Positions 38,914-50,673 of a stretch of DNA of 64,000 nt are shown in pieces. The translations under genes and the position numbers were made by a program. Location: the NCBI GenBank assembly GCA_000750105.3, contig JPHH03000011.1, positions 186,001 through 250,000 on the forward strand, read 5' to 3'. The notes under the pieces were generated by a model. That model ran no database searches. It was not told the origin of the DNA and saw only the letters and a program-made list of their open reading frames with translations. Source of the DNA: Tolypocladium sp. Sup5 PDA-1 (Eukaryota > Ascomycota > Sordariomycetes > Hypocreales > Ophiocordycipitaceae). The first letter of the stretch is position 1, and each line of letters opens with the position of its first letter.

Positions 38914-41483
38914 GGGACCTGGAGGGGGGGTTGTACGACTTGACATGATTCTACGGCGGTGTTCCGAAGGAGTATTTGGTATAAACAAGGGCTGGGCCAG
39001 GATTCAGGGTACAGGAGTTGGGTAGCTAGGTAGGTGGCTTAAAGAATCTGGCCTGATACGCAAGACAGTTGCACAACATGGAGCCCTCCGACATGGAAAG
39101 GCGTGTCACGGAGAGGCAAACACGAGTTGATATGAATAAAGCAGTGTATTACTACCACTATAGGCATCACTGACTACGAAGCATGGGCAATGGGGTTCCT
39201 GCAAGGCTTTGTTCGAGTTAGCTTCATGGTCTTCATAAAGTGTGCAATGAAGTAATGAGTGAAGCTGTGTTGAAATCAGACATCCAAGGAAGATTGCGAC
39301 CCTCATCTGTCCCAAAAAGGCTCAATGGGACTCAAGTGGAAACTGCGAATTAAATGGAAATTTTCATCATAAAAAACAAGAGTTTGCACTCTGGGTAAAG
39401 AAAAAAAATTGAGATAAGACTCACGTTATCGGGCAGTCACAGACTTTGCTGTGCTGGAGGGCGGATTAGTCGAGGCTGGATGTCGGAGCAGCGTTGGTCG
39501 GCTGGGGTCTGTATTACAGCAACGTGTTAACAAAGGCTGAAAGAGTACGCGGTATGAAGGCTGCAGTGATCAAAGGGTAGTTTGCGGATGTGTAGTCAGA
39601 CAAGATATACTGGCAAGTAACAGGCCTAGGGCCCGAGAGACTGAAGTTCCTCATGGTCGATTCAGTTGGGAAAAGAAGACAATTTTATATGTGTCATCAT
39701 GCAAGGAGAGTTGAGGGAGGTGCAGGAGAAAGGAGGGTCAAGTCCTACCTGGAGATGAGCATGGCTGAGGCTCCTTGGTGGTGAGGTTAGCCGTGGGAAG
39801 AAAAAGCATCGAGCAGGTAGCATTCGCAAGCCGGCCTCGGTATCCGATTGGAGAAGCGACGAGAGCACCATTGACTGCTCAGATTGGAGCATGCCGTGCT
39901 CTCGTGAAGTCTGCACAGCTCGTACAGCTTCCACGCATCTCAATGGCGATGGTCGAGGCAGACAAAAATGCTGTTGAAGGTTGATATTGGGAGAGAAATT
40001 CTCTGGCGCGCGTCGCGCTGGTAGATATTGCCCGACAGTGCCAGCAAAATTTTCTGCACTCTTGGCACTGTGCGTAGTCACGTGACATTGTACACTTCTC
40101 GAAATCGAAATAGCGGCGGCAGCCAAAAATAAGTGCCGCTATAGTCGGGTATGCAGCTTATAGGCATTTCGGGTCCAGTGGCATGACACGTCTCTCGTCG
40201 AGAAATAGGTCTGAGTGGCGTAAAAGCATGGTTTAAAGTAGATTGCAGACATTGGCGCAAAAGAAGGCAGAGCTCGCCATGTCAGGTGTTGAAAATCCTT
40301 CGCCGTCCCAGGCGCCGTCGAGTACCGTGATTCACAGGTAAGCAAGTAAGGCAGGTCAGGCTGCGCCGAGGGCGCCCCCAGTTGAACGATCGCCCCGTTT
40401 GAGCCCGCCCTAACCCTGCACTTGCGCGGTGCAATGATACCACCCAGCCACCGACTTTGCTTCGACACAAACGCACCCGCAAACAAAGCGGCATTCATCG
40501 TCCAGGTGTGTCTTGGTTATTGTGCGCAGCCTGGGCTCCGTCGACTTGGATAATTGCATATCCCCACTCGCCTTTTTTTGGAGTCCCGGAACAGTACCTG
40601 GGCCCCCCCCCCCCCGTCCCCTGCCCGGTCTCTTGGTGTCTCCCGTCTCGCGCCCACGCAACAGGAAGATCCCAACGCCGTCTCGCTGCTCCCGCCGGCT
40701 TGGTCGCCCATATCGAACGCCTCTGCACTGCGACGTCCTTCCCCCCCGAGCCGCTTTGGCACTCCTCCGAGTACACATCACCACCGCCACGCACCGCCCA
40801 CGAAAAGGCCCCCGTTTGACGCCTCTCGGCCAGCGCTCTGCACCTCCGCTGCCAGGGCTTGGGTTTGGCTTGCGCTGCAGACGACGGACGAGACGAGCCC
40901 AGCGCGCGGCAACGTCTCCTGCGAGTCCACATCGGTGCCATCGCTCGCAGGGCCAGAGGCAAAAGCTTCTTTTTGCGGGTGGACGAAAACCCGCAATCGA
41001 AATTGCGTCTCGACACCTGGCCTCGCTCGCGCAGCGTCGTCGCTCTCGCTTTCGCTGCCACTGATCGCCTCTTGCTGGGCTTAGTGGCGAGGCGCTCGTT
41101 GGACCTTGACTGAGTGGTCGCTTGTCGGCGTTTTGGTATCACGAACCGCACCACAGCCACGACCACCGCACTCGGACCGCTCCCTCCGCCGCCTCTGCGT
41201 CGTCGCGACTGCAGAAGCCGTCCTCCTTTTTCCCATCCAAACTTTATTTTAACCCGGTCGACTTTTCTCCCCTCACAAACGATTTGTCCCGATAAATTCC
41301 CTCGCATCCTCCAACCCCCCGACTATTAGCTCCCGCTACCGCGACGCGAACCCGGTGCCGACTCCACAGACCCTCGTCGACGCTGTCACCGCGCACGGAT
41401 TGGATTAACGCATGCGCATGCGATAGTGCCCGCAAACGATTGTCGATATCCACGCTGTGGATAGCCGACTAGGAGTCCCAGAA
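38914..41483. other. Long intergenic region (2.6 kb), no gene supported
   Basis: The left half is AT-richer and holds no convincing coding sequence on either strand. The right part (about 40.5-41.4 kb) is pyrimidine-rich and looks like the long leader or promoter of the LIM-binding gene. It includes a run of 13 C at 40603-40615. A long 5' leader would be usual for a developmental regulator. Confidence 0.5.
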
Positions 41484-42168
41484 ATGATGGCCACCAGCAT
41501 GGGCCCAAACTTCACAGGGCACCCTGCCGCGATGGGACATCAAGCTGTCGCTGGCCACCCCATGGGCCCCGGCATGCCTCCCAACGCGGGACAACAAGGC
41601 GCGCCTGGCGGCGGGATACCCCAACAGTTCGGCGGTGCCCACATGGCCGTGTCCGGACCCGGGGGACAGGTGAACCCAGCCTTGATGGGCGCGATGCCGC
41701 CAGGTGTCAACCCTCACCTGCAGCACCTGAGTCCAGCCCAGCAGCAGCTATATCAGCAACAGCAGCATCAGCAGCAGTTGCAAAACCAGTGTATGACACC
41801 ATCTGCCCCTCTCCCTGTTCTATCTAGTTACCTTACTGACGTAGCCTCCTCCGCAGTTCACAATCCGAGTGCAATGGCCGCGATGCGACAGCACCAGCTC
41901 CTACAACACCAACAACAGCAGGCGAGGCAAGCGCTGATGCAGCAGCAGGGCCTCCATCCCAGCATGATCGGTAATGGCATCCCCATGGGAATACCGCTGA
42001 ATCAGCTCAACGCACAGCAGATCCAGCAACTGCGACAGGCTGGTAGGATTGGACCGGTAAGCCCGTTCCGCCTTTTTCTCGTCGCAGCAACTTTGACTGA
42101 CCCAATCACATCAGGGGCAGCATCCCCAGGCTCAAGCCATCATGGCCCAGCAACTGGCGGAACAACAG

Positions 42169-42200
<32 letters not shown>

Positions 42201-44093
42201 GGCCGCGCAGCAAGCGGCGCATAACCAGCAGATGGCCGGTGGCCCGAACCAGGGGCAGCCTATGCCGATGAACGCCCAGAACATGGCCAGCGTGCAGCAA
42301 CAAAACCAGATGGGTGGTGCTGGCGGTCAAAACCAGATGGGTGGGCAGCAGCAGGGCGGGCAGCAGGCCCAAGGCCAGCCTCAGGCACAACCACAGGCCC
42401 AGCCACAGCAGCCTGGCCAGCAAGCACAGCAGACACCGCAGCAGTCATCCCAGGCCGGCACTCCCGCCCCAAGCGGACAACAGACGCCCTCGCAGACGCC
42501 TGCCCCGACGCCCGCGCAATCGAACCAACTACAACAAGGCCAAGGCCAACCGCAACCTCAGCAAATGCACCCACAAGCGCAGCAGCAGATGACCGCCGCC
42601 GCTGCCGCGCAACAGATGGCGATGACGAACTCGCTCTTCCAGCAACAACGGAGGGAGGGGATGAAGGGCCAGTGCTTGCTGAAACTTATGCAGTTCAGCG
42701 AGCATCTGAGTGGATTCCCAGTAAGCAAACCTGTTTCCCTTCATTTCCATGGAACATTAGCATCTGGGGTGCTAATAGACTGACAGGGAGCAAAGGCCAA
42801 GGACGATCTCTCGTACTGGAACACTTTTGTGGCTCGATTCTTCGCCCCCAACGGCGTCTTCCGGCACTCGGTACACATCAGCGACGCCGAGGACACAATG
42901 GACAAGCAATATGAGATTGCCTACCCAGCCATCGCCCGATACTTTCACACGCATTTCGGAAGCGGCGTGAAGAGCATGCAGTTGATCATGGACAAGGGCG
43001 TGACTGATCGGCCGTTACCGGGAGACTGCCAGTTCATCGAGAACAGCAGGGCCAGCCTCGTGTACTGGTTTGAAACTGGGTCACATGTAAGTCCCGAGGC
43101 AGTCACAGAATTGGAAGCGATGCGCGTAAGATGCTAACAACCCATGTCAAGCTCGTTGCTACGGGTATCCTCAGAGCGCAGTTCGACGCAGAACAGAGGC
43201 TTGAACTCTTCGAGTTCCTTACAACGGGGCACGAGGAATACATATCACGGAAGCAGGTCATCGACGCCGCCAAGCCGGCGCACATGTGGTTCAAGGAATG
43301 GCACAAGGTCAACTCTCAGGATGGCAAGCAGTCGCCCGAAATGTCCAAGAAGAGCAAAGCCAAGCAGCTCAAGTCGCCGCAAACGCAGCCTCCAGAGGTC
43401 TTGGTTGATCTTCCGGACTCGGCGGTCAACAGCAAGGGTGTGACGGAGGCTGTGCACCAGTTCCTTGAGGTATGGCCCCCCTACAGGTTTGAATGTTGAG
43501 TCAGCGTCGCACACTGACCTCGTTGCTCGCAGATTGTCGAGGTCATGGGCCAGATGAATCCGTTGTTTGGATACTGCCACGGCAACCCTGGCGTGGGGCC
43601 GTATCTGGCGCTGGACCAATATGTCTCGACCTACATCAACGGCGCGCCGCCGACCATGAACGGCCAGCCGATGCCGCAGATGCCACAGATGCCACAAATG
43701 CCACAGATGCCACAGATGCCGCAGATGCCACAGATGCCGCAGGGACCGAGGACGCCCAGCTTCGGGCAGTTCCCGATGGGCGCGAGCCCCGCAATGGCAC
43801 ACATGAACCTGCCCGGCTCCCCGCATATCGGCAGTCCGGCGCCGGGCCAGATGCAGGCCCCCGGCATGCAGCTGCAGCCCAGCCAGCAAGGGACCAGCTC
43901 CAGCGGACCGAGTGCCAACACATCACCGGCATCGAACAAACGCAGACGGCCATCCGGCGTCAAGACGGAGGAGGACGGGTCGGGAGCCCCTACGCCTGGG
44001 GGATCCGGTCCTCAGGTGAATGGCATCCAGAATCGGGCCACCAAGCCACCAACACCCCGGATGCCGAAGAGGGTCAAGGGAAACCCCTCGTAA
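41484..44093 (+). CDS. LIM-domain-binding (Ldb/SEUSS) family transcriptional co-regulator, PtaB-like
   Basis: Six exons (41484-41790, 41857-42056, 42115-42720, 42787-43086, 43152-43469, 43533-44093) encode 763 aa. The N-terminal ~340 residues are Gln/Pro/Met-rich, with a polyQ tract near 182-200. The LIM-binding domain covers about 350-580: GQCLLKLMQFSEHLSGFPGA, LSYWNTFVARFFAPNGVFRH, YEIAYPAIARYFHTHFGSGV, then LVATGILRAQFDAEQRLELF and YISRKQVIDAAKPAHMWFKE. Introns fall in phase and rejoin conserved motifs. The C-terminus has eight MPQ tripeptides (43671-43742) and a basic, probably nuclear tail (NKRRRPSGVK). Relatives are Aspergillus PtaB and yeast Mfg1, partners of Flo8/SomA-type factors in adhesion, morphogenesis and biofilm control. 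Intron 1 is 66 bp, in frame and stop-free, so its retention would only insert 22 residues. Confidence 0.9.
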
Positions 44094-45030
44094 GGATTTC
44101 CAGGCATATTCGCTTCACGTTAACAAGTCCCGTTCAGATACCTCATGCGCTTTATGTTATCCTCATCATGTAGCATGGCGGCGTCTATTGTTGTTGCTTC
44201 ATTTATTTTTCACGCGTTGCCGGCTGGTCTTTGGAAACCCCATGGACGGGGCCGGCGGTCATTTCCTTTTGGGCTAAGGTGTTTTTGACTGGTCGGGCAA
44301 GGGACGTCATTCTTCGCGCAGCCGGCTCGACTGATACCCAGCGATGGCGGCGCATCGGCGCCTGCATTGTCGAGTCGCAGGCGTGGTTGATTGGGGACGC
44401 TCGCGATGTTGCGTCGTGACGCGATTGGGTGATTTGCGCCATCATTATATCCCGTCCCTCTCACATCCGGCATACACTCGGGGGAAGAGCGTATTGCACT
44501 TGGGTGTTTACCAGGTGTTTGCCAGACTGCGGCGGTTGCTCGACGGAGTGGCCGGAGAGGTCGCAGCGCCACGAGCCATGTGAGGAGGGACGGCGGACAC
44601 GGAGGGGAACTTCATTAATCTGGGCAACGGAGTTTACTCGTGTACGATAAAAATGCTTCACGGGCGCTCATGGTGGCTATGGGCTCTGCTTTGGTCACTT
44701 TCCGGCCAAACTTGTTGGTTTGCCCTGTTCGTTTTATAATCTCTTTTTATTTTTTATTTGGCTTCAAAGTTGATCCCCTGACGGCCTGGCTTTTGTTTTC
44801 TTGCTCGGGGGGGAAGGGAAAGGTTGACGGAAGAAGGGACGTGCGTTGTTTCTTGTCGCATGGCCGGATTCCTTGGGGGGGGCTTTTGATCATTATACAT
44901 GCATACCTTTGTTTTGTTCATTGCGAGTTTTAAAGGGATACCATTTGATTCCTGACCTGTGCTGGGCGCCTGTGACGGTTTGCTATATGATTGCTGTAAG
45001 GGGAGAAGGGTGGTTTGGTGTTGTTGGGTG
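44094..45030. other. Intergenic region between convergent genes
   Basis: 3' flanks of the PtaB-like gene and of the unidentified minus-strand gene. T-rich tracts near 44730-44760 could belong to 3' UTR processing signals. No other feature. Confidence 0.45.
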
Positions 45031-45954
45031 TCAGGCGGCGTCGATGTGGACTTGGTGGACGCCGTTGGCTGTGGGCTCCGGGTCTAGGTTTCCGTTGACG
45101 CGAGGCTCGTCGTGGCCGTTGACCCGGGGTTCTTCGGGAGCGGGCTCCTCGTCTGGGGGCTCGTCATGAACCGCGTTCACTTCCATGACTCTCGGCCCAT
45201 CATCGACTTGCACTCCTCCAGCATCACCATCCACGTCCACCACCAGAAACACACTCCTCCCCCCCTCCCCGCGCAGCACCCCCTCCAGCACATCCCTCAC
45301 CGCCGCCGCCGTCTCGTGCGTGACGTCCACCGCGCGCTCCACCGCGCGCGTAACCACGACGCCCGCGTCCGCGTGCACCGCGAGCCGCGCGCCGGCGCGC
45401 ACGACGTACAGCCTCGCCGGGCTGCTGTCGTCGCCGCGGTACGACGGGATGCCGTGCTGCTCGGCGAAGAGCGCGGCGTCGGCGCGCAGGCGGGCGGCGG
45501 TCGGGGCGGAGGCGTAGGAGGAGTCGGCGATGCGGCACCAGAGGGTGCGGGCGGGGGGGTGCGAGCTGCCGTGGAAGACGATGCGGATCGTGAGGCGTGG
45601 TGCTGCTGGTGCTGGTGCTGGTTCCTCCGGTTCTGCCGCTGGCGGTGCTGCCGGTGAAGGAGCAGGGAGGTATACCGTCTGCAGAACAGGAACATAGCTC
45701 ATCATATGCACAACCGGCACCGCCGGAGCGTAAACGACAGGCATCGGCTGCGAAACACCCGCCACCTGCCCGGGATACGCCCACCCGCCGACCACGACCC
45801 CCCGCGGCCGGACCGCGAAGATGGGCGGCTGGAAGTAAAACGACATCGTGTCCGGGGCGGCGCTGTTCTTCTCCTCGATGTGGAGGGGAAGGCAAGGTGC
45901 AGGTTGCAAGTTGTCGAGAAACAGTGCGTGTTCCAGCTGGGTGTTCGGAAACAT
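45031..45954 (-). CDS. Hypothetical protein, 307 aa, family not recognised
   Basis: The uninterrupted frame runs from ATG 45954 to TGA at 45031; a second start at MSFYFQPPIFAV (45846) is equally possible. The N-terminal third is hydrophobic-aromatic and Pro-rich (VGGWAYPGQVAG, MPVVYAPAVPVVHMMSYVPV). A Pro/Glu/Ala-rich linker then leads to an ordered-looking domain (RLTIRIVFHGSSHPPARTLW, ADAALFAEQHGIPSYRGDDS, LYVVRAGARLAVHADAGVVV, VERAVDVTHETAAAVRDVLE). The C-terminus repeats an EPRVNGHDEPRVNG phrase. The middle domain looks like a genuine alpha/beta fold and codon use matches neighbouring genes. I cannot assign a function. Confidence 0.6.
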   Translation of the reverse strand: MFPNTQLEHALFLDNLQPAPCLPLHIEEKNSAAPDTMSFYFQPPIFAVRPRGVVVGGWAYPGQVAGVSQPMPVVYAPAVPVVHMMSYVPVLQTVYLPAPSPAAPPAAEPEEPAPAPAAPRLTIRIVFHGSSHPPARTLWCRIADSSYASAPTAARLRADAALFAEQHGIPSYRGDDSSPARLYVVRAGARLAVHADAGVVVTRAVERAVDVTHETAAAVRDVLEGVLRGEGGRSVFLVVDVDGDAGGVQVDDGPRVMEVNAVHDEPPDEEPAPEEPRVNGHDEPRVNGNLDPEPTANGVHQVHIDAA

Positions 45955-46731
45955 GGAGGAGGAAGAGAGTGGGCGGGCAAACGAGGGCCATCGGTGAGGA
46001 TATGCCAGTCACGCGGACCGGCTGGCAACTTCATCGCCAGCACAGGCTGTGCATGTGGGGGATTCAGAGCTAGAGCGGCGTGGGAGAGGTGAAGCAAGCC
46101 GTTCCTTTTGTCGTTGCTACACCCGGATGAATCATGGACGGCAGCCATCGTGAATTGGTCCCGCTCCGGTCCGACATCCGGCCCGTCCAGACTCCACCAG
46201 CGTCCGATGCCCCGGCCCAAACTCCCCACACTGCCCCGGACGTCAGTCTCAGGAACACTGCATAGATGCTCTAGAAATTGAGACGATGGCCACCTCACTT
46301 TGTCTCGCTTAGTGTGCGGAGTTGAAGGTTTCATTAAAAACGGATGCGACTCCGCCGCCCTTGCCAGCATGTCATGCATTTCTGAAGACACCGCCCCTCT
46401 AGTCCAATACCGAGAAAGGACCGGGATAAAGAAAGCAAAGCAACAGTAACGTTTACAGATTCATGTCAGGGCCATCCACTGACATGCCGTCTATCCATGC
46501 ATGTCTGCCTAGACAGTCGTCATCGTGTTTGGGCTTATATCGTTTTGGCGGCCGTCCGATCCAGTTCATGCGTATCCCATGCTCCTCGTATCCCGTACGA
46601 ATCCATTTGGTCGTAGTCAATCCATCAGATGTCATGCATAGTCGTGTGTAGGATTCTTGTCATCCGTCGTATGGTGAGAGTACAAGGTCGTTCCTCCATC
46701 AAAATGCGCATCCGCTTATGCCAGCAGGCGC
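45955..46731. other. Intergenic region, nothing recognised
   Basis: Promoter of the minus-strand hypothetical gene and 3' flank of the phosphofructokinase-2 gene. The open frames here have no family resemblance. Confidence 0.5.
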
Positions 46732-48313
46732 TCAGAGGCTCTCCGGAGTGGGATTCTCGTGCTTGGCCGTGCTGCCTTTGCCGCGCCAGGTGCTGACAGC
46801 GGGGATGTTAGCCTCGTACCGCACCTCTTCCGTCCCATAGGCCCTCGGCGTCAGCTTGATGAGCGTGTGCAGCGGCACGTTCATCCAGGGGCTCTTGGCC
46901 TGGTCCTTCTTCATGAAGTAGGCGTAGATGCATCGCAGCACGGCTTGGTGGGTCACGATGAGAATGTCCTCGCTGCGCTCCAGCTCCATGATGATGGGCT
47001 CCAGCCGAATCACCACGTCGCGGTACGACTCGCCACCGCGGTACCGGTAATTGTACTTGTCCTCGTCACGAGCGGCAAAGTCATCCGGGTAACGGTCCTT
47101 GATCTCCTGGTAGGTCAGTCCGTCGCAGACGCCCGAGTCGAGCTCGTCCAGGGCTTTCCACTGCAGCTGGTTGTAGTGCTGGGGCAGGAAACGCGCAGTT
47201 GCAATTGTCCTCTTGAGTGTCGATGTCCACACCGTCAGGGGGCGATCATCCTGCCAAGCAAGATTAGCAATCCAGGCATGAGTGAAAATGGGAATTCCAA
47301 GGCAGACTCACTCCTACAGACTCCCGCGCCAACTCGGGCAGTTTCCTGGCGTAGAGCTCACCTCGCTGTGACAGGAGCGTGTCTCCGCCGATTCGACCGT
47401 CCAGGTTGTACTGGGACTCGCCGTGCTGTGCATCACAACATGTCAGCAATCAGCCCGTTCGGGATGGATGCTAAAAAAAAATTTGTGCGACTCACCCTTG
47501 ATAACCAAACGGAGCGGGGGCGGATGTGGAGGTTCATGAGGTAGTAGACGATGCGGCTCTGGAGGTAGTCCTGGATGCGGTTGATGATGACCTGCTTGCC
47601 CACGTCCATGATCTTGAGGTACGTGTACGCGTCCTCGTCGCCGTCGGCATCAATCGTCTTGTAAATCTTCTCATAGTTACCGATGCGGTTGCGAAAGTCC
47701 TGGGCAGCCTCCTCCGGATCCTGGCCTCGGTAGTCGGGGCTCGTCGTCTTGACGTCGCGAATGTTGGCCATGATGATGTCCTCGTCGTCGCACTTGCTCT
47801 CGACGAAGAGCACCTCGACACCGTTGGCGCTGCAAATCTCCGTGACCCATTTGCGGCGCTCTTTCGTCGAGTTCGTGGCGTCGAGGATGCCGACGACGCC
47901 GCCGGACCGGAACCAGGCCAGCATGTCCGCGACGGCGGCCTCGGCGGCGGCACGGCGCTTCCGCTCGCCCTCGGCGTTGTTAGTGTCAAAGAAGTCCGCG
48001 GTGGGCTGTGGCGCATCATTACGCCGATAGTTGCCGACGTTGAACGTCTTTGCTGGAATGGAGAGCCATTGCAGATAGCGCTGCGCTGCAAACAAGAAGA
48101 AAAACCGTCAGCCGTGTTGGCTCGAATGCGCAAGCAACAAGGCGCAGGGGATGAATTCGGGCCAGGCCCGCAGAGAATGGATGTCATGCGACGACCTCAC
48201 GTACCTATTTGTGCAATGTAGCTCTTGCCTCGCGCCGGCAGGCCGACCATGACGACACATATTTTGGTGTCCTCGACCTGGACGCCCACGCCATTGTTAG
48301 CCTTGGACGGCAT
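46732..48313 (-). CDS. 6-phosphofructo-2-kinase / fructose-2,6-bisphosphatase
   Basis: Exons 48313-48205, 48085-47496, 47425-47312 and 47250-46732 encode 443 aa. The kinase half has the Walker A loop GLPARGKS (24-31), SYIAQIAQRYLQWL, FNVGNYRR, DATNSTKERRKWV and FVESKCDDEDIIMANIRDVK. The phosphatase half begins at the exon 2/3 junction with SRHGES (His234 catalytic). It includes TSTLKRTIATA, the acid/base Glu in ELDSG (~307) and the second catalytic His in IVTHQAVLRC (~372). All key residues of both activities are present, so a bifunctional enzyme setting fructose-2,6-bisphosphate levels and glycolytic flux is likely. There is no N-terminal regulatory extension. All introns are GT-AG. Confidence 0.93.
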
Positions 48314-50673
48314 CGTGACTTGCGAGTCGGGTGCTCGAGGGTGCGCTGGCGCAGGGGAAACGTTTGCGAAGTAGAGGCCACGGCATCCGGCGTGGTGGAC
48401 GCATCAAGAAGAACCAGGGGCAGCGGGGGGGGATGGAGGTCAAGGTAAAGTGAAGTGACGTGAACAGAGCTGAGAAGTCAAAGTGAAGCGAGGACCGAGT
48501 TGAGGTGGCCTCGGGAAGTCTAGTGAGTGAAGGGGTGACGCCTTTGAGTGATCGCGTGAGGCAGCTCGATTTTCAGGCTGGCGGGGGCCAACAGCGACTG
48601 CCGAAGCGCCAAATAGCGGGGCCTGGGGGACCTTTTGGGGGAGCTGCCGCGCCGTAGCAGCCCGCAGCGGGCAGGCCCCGGTGCTGGCGACCGCTGTAAG
48701 GGCGCCGAGCGCGGTTCCAGGCGGCTACCACTAGCAGCCGAGGCCATCTCCAGTGCCCACCGGTGGGGAGCTGGCAGAAACACGGGGGGCTTGACGGCTT
48801 TGACTTTGGATGCAACGGAGCGCAGGCTGCCCTGGATCGCTGCGAACAAGGCGAAAGACCAGGAAAGAGCACAGAAGAGAAGAAAGCAGAAAGGGTTCAG
48901 AGGCGGGAGAGCTGGCAGTAATCAGAGCAGGAGCAACGGAAGCGGAAGCGGAAGCGGAAGAAGAGGGGATCCCGGACCAAGGTTTGCTATCCCATCGCGG
49001 CTCAATGGCTTCGGGGGTTCGGGCACGCCTCGTGATCCAGTCGTGGCCGTTTCTTCCCAAGGCCGGGCGACGGTGACGGTGACGGTGACTGCCTGCAGCT
49101 TGCAACCTGGCATGGATGAATGGCAAAGTGAATCATCGAGACCCCGCACTCTCAACATCAGCCTCACTCCCTTTCACCAGTCTCCGGGTTGAGCAGCTCC
49201 AGCTCTTGGTCGCCAGAGTCGCCCGCTGCGCCGTGCCGAGGTGGATGGATCCCAGGGATTGGTGGGTCTTGGCGATGGTGGTGACACAGCTCTGCCCGGC
49301 CCCGTAGGTGGACTTGTGGAGGGTCCTCCATCCATCCGCGCAGCGCGGCAGCGCCTGAAGCCCCGACTCGTCCCGGCTTTGCCCAATGCGTTCCGACCTG
49401 GCTGCCACAGAGGACGAATGCTGCTCGGACGGGCAATTGCCGGTCCTGTTGTACGTAACCTCGCAGTGACGCGCCAATGCCCTGTGCAGACGGTCCTTGG
49501 ACCTCTGGGCGAGGTGTCCGATATGCCTGGACCTGGCCCAATGCAACCAACCCGTCCGTCCCATAGGCTCGAGCTGCAGGAACCAAACAAAAGAGGACGC
49601 CACCCACTTGGACTTCCGGAAACCTCTCCGGCTCTGTCCGGCCGCTTCTCCAACAGGGCCGACAGGGCCAACAGGGTGTGTCAAGCGTGTCCGGTCCAGG
49701 GGATATTGGATGAGTTGGGATTGCGGTGCCGCTCCCTGTACTCGTAGGCTAGAACGGAGCCATTGATCGATCACTCGAGCATCATCTGACCTCGTCTTCC
49801 AAGATTATCTTTCAATTCTTCTTTCCAGGCATCCACTTGGCGCCACGTATACTCGCTCACCAGAGTCGCCACTCGCAGCCCGTGGTTGCCCTCTGTAGCT
49901 CCCATCGCCCATCGCTCACCGCCTGGGTGGTCACTTGACCCGATGCCTCCCAGCTTCTCCCCACCAGGCAGCGGATCCGAAAGAGAAAATGGCCAGACAG
50001 ACGAGCATAACAATAACCGAAGAGCGAGGCAAGGCAATACCTCGTAAAGGCAGTCATCAGTCGTCAACTCACCTTGCTAAAGTTCCACGTATTCGCCCGC
50101 GCCCTGCCCGACGGCGACGCCTTGGGGGTCGGCGGTCCTGCTGCGACGCCCCTCATCGCGGGCGGATGCGGCCAGCTTCAGGCTGCGCGAGGGTGATGGA
50201 GCAACGTGCCGGCGACGTCGCAAACGAGGTGCTGCGGTCTCGGATGGCGAGTGGGCAGCTGGGCTAGGTATTCGCAAGGCAGGAGAGCAGTCGCGACATT
50301 GCCCCTTGAGTGACGTTGGTAAAGACGTGGTTTGAAGAATCAGCGTGCTTGGTGCACGGCCAGCGTGAGTGTTTCTTAATCGGACACCGCCAAACTGCTT
50401 ACATAGGGCCGCGACTAATTTCTCAAGCCCCGATAAGCTACGGAACAGCGTTGCAGCGCAATCTCTACCGGCCCAGCCCGACGACATCTTGCAGATTTCA
50501 TCAGCCTCATAAACGCATCAACTCGGCATTGCAACCTAATTATCTGCCTCGTCATAGAGTCCAAAATTCACCAAATCCGCTCCACCAGCCATCAGACCCG
50601 GAGCCCGCCCATCTTCCAAAAACCTTCATCATCGCCTCCTGAGTTCTCACGGTCTTGGGCGTGCACGGCTCTA
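48314..50673. other. Long intergenic region (2.4 kb), no gene supported
   Basis: Many overlapping open frames occur, but none shows domains, consistent splice structure or strand bias. A GGAAGC hexamer is tandemly repeated at 48938-48960, and GTGACG triplicates lie near 49070-49089. TACTCGTA occurs at ~49739-49746. Confidence 0.5.

Noticed and set aside
39662..40126. 154-codon minus-strand frame in the long intergenic region
   Set aside because: No domain, no codon bias and no conserved motif was seen.
48573..49774. Several overlapping frames on both strands between the PFK2 and protease genes
   Set aside because: They are mutually exclusive, rich in Arg/Pro/Ser, and lack family resemblance or splice structure.
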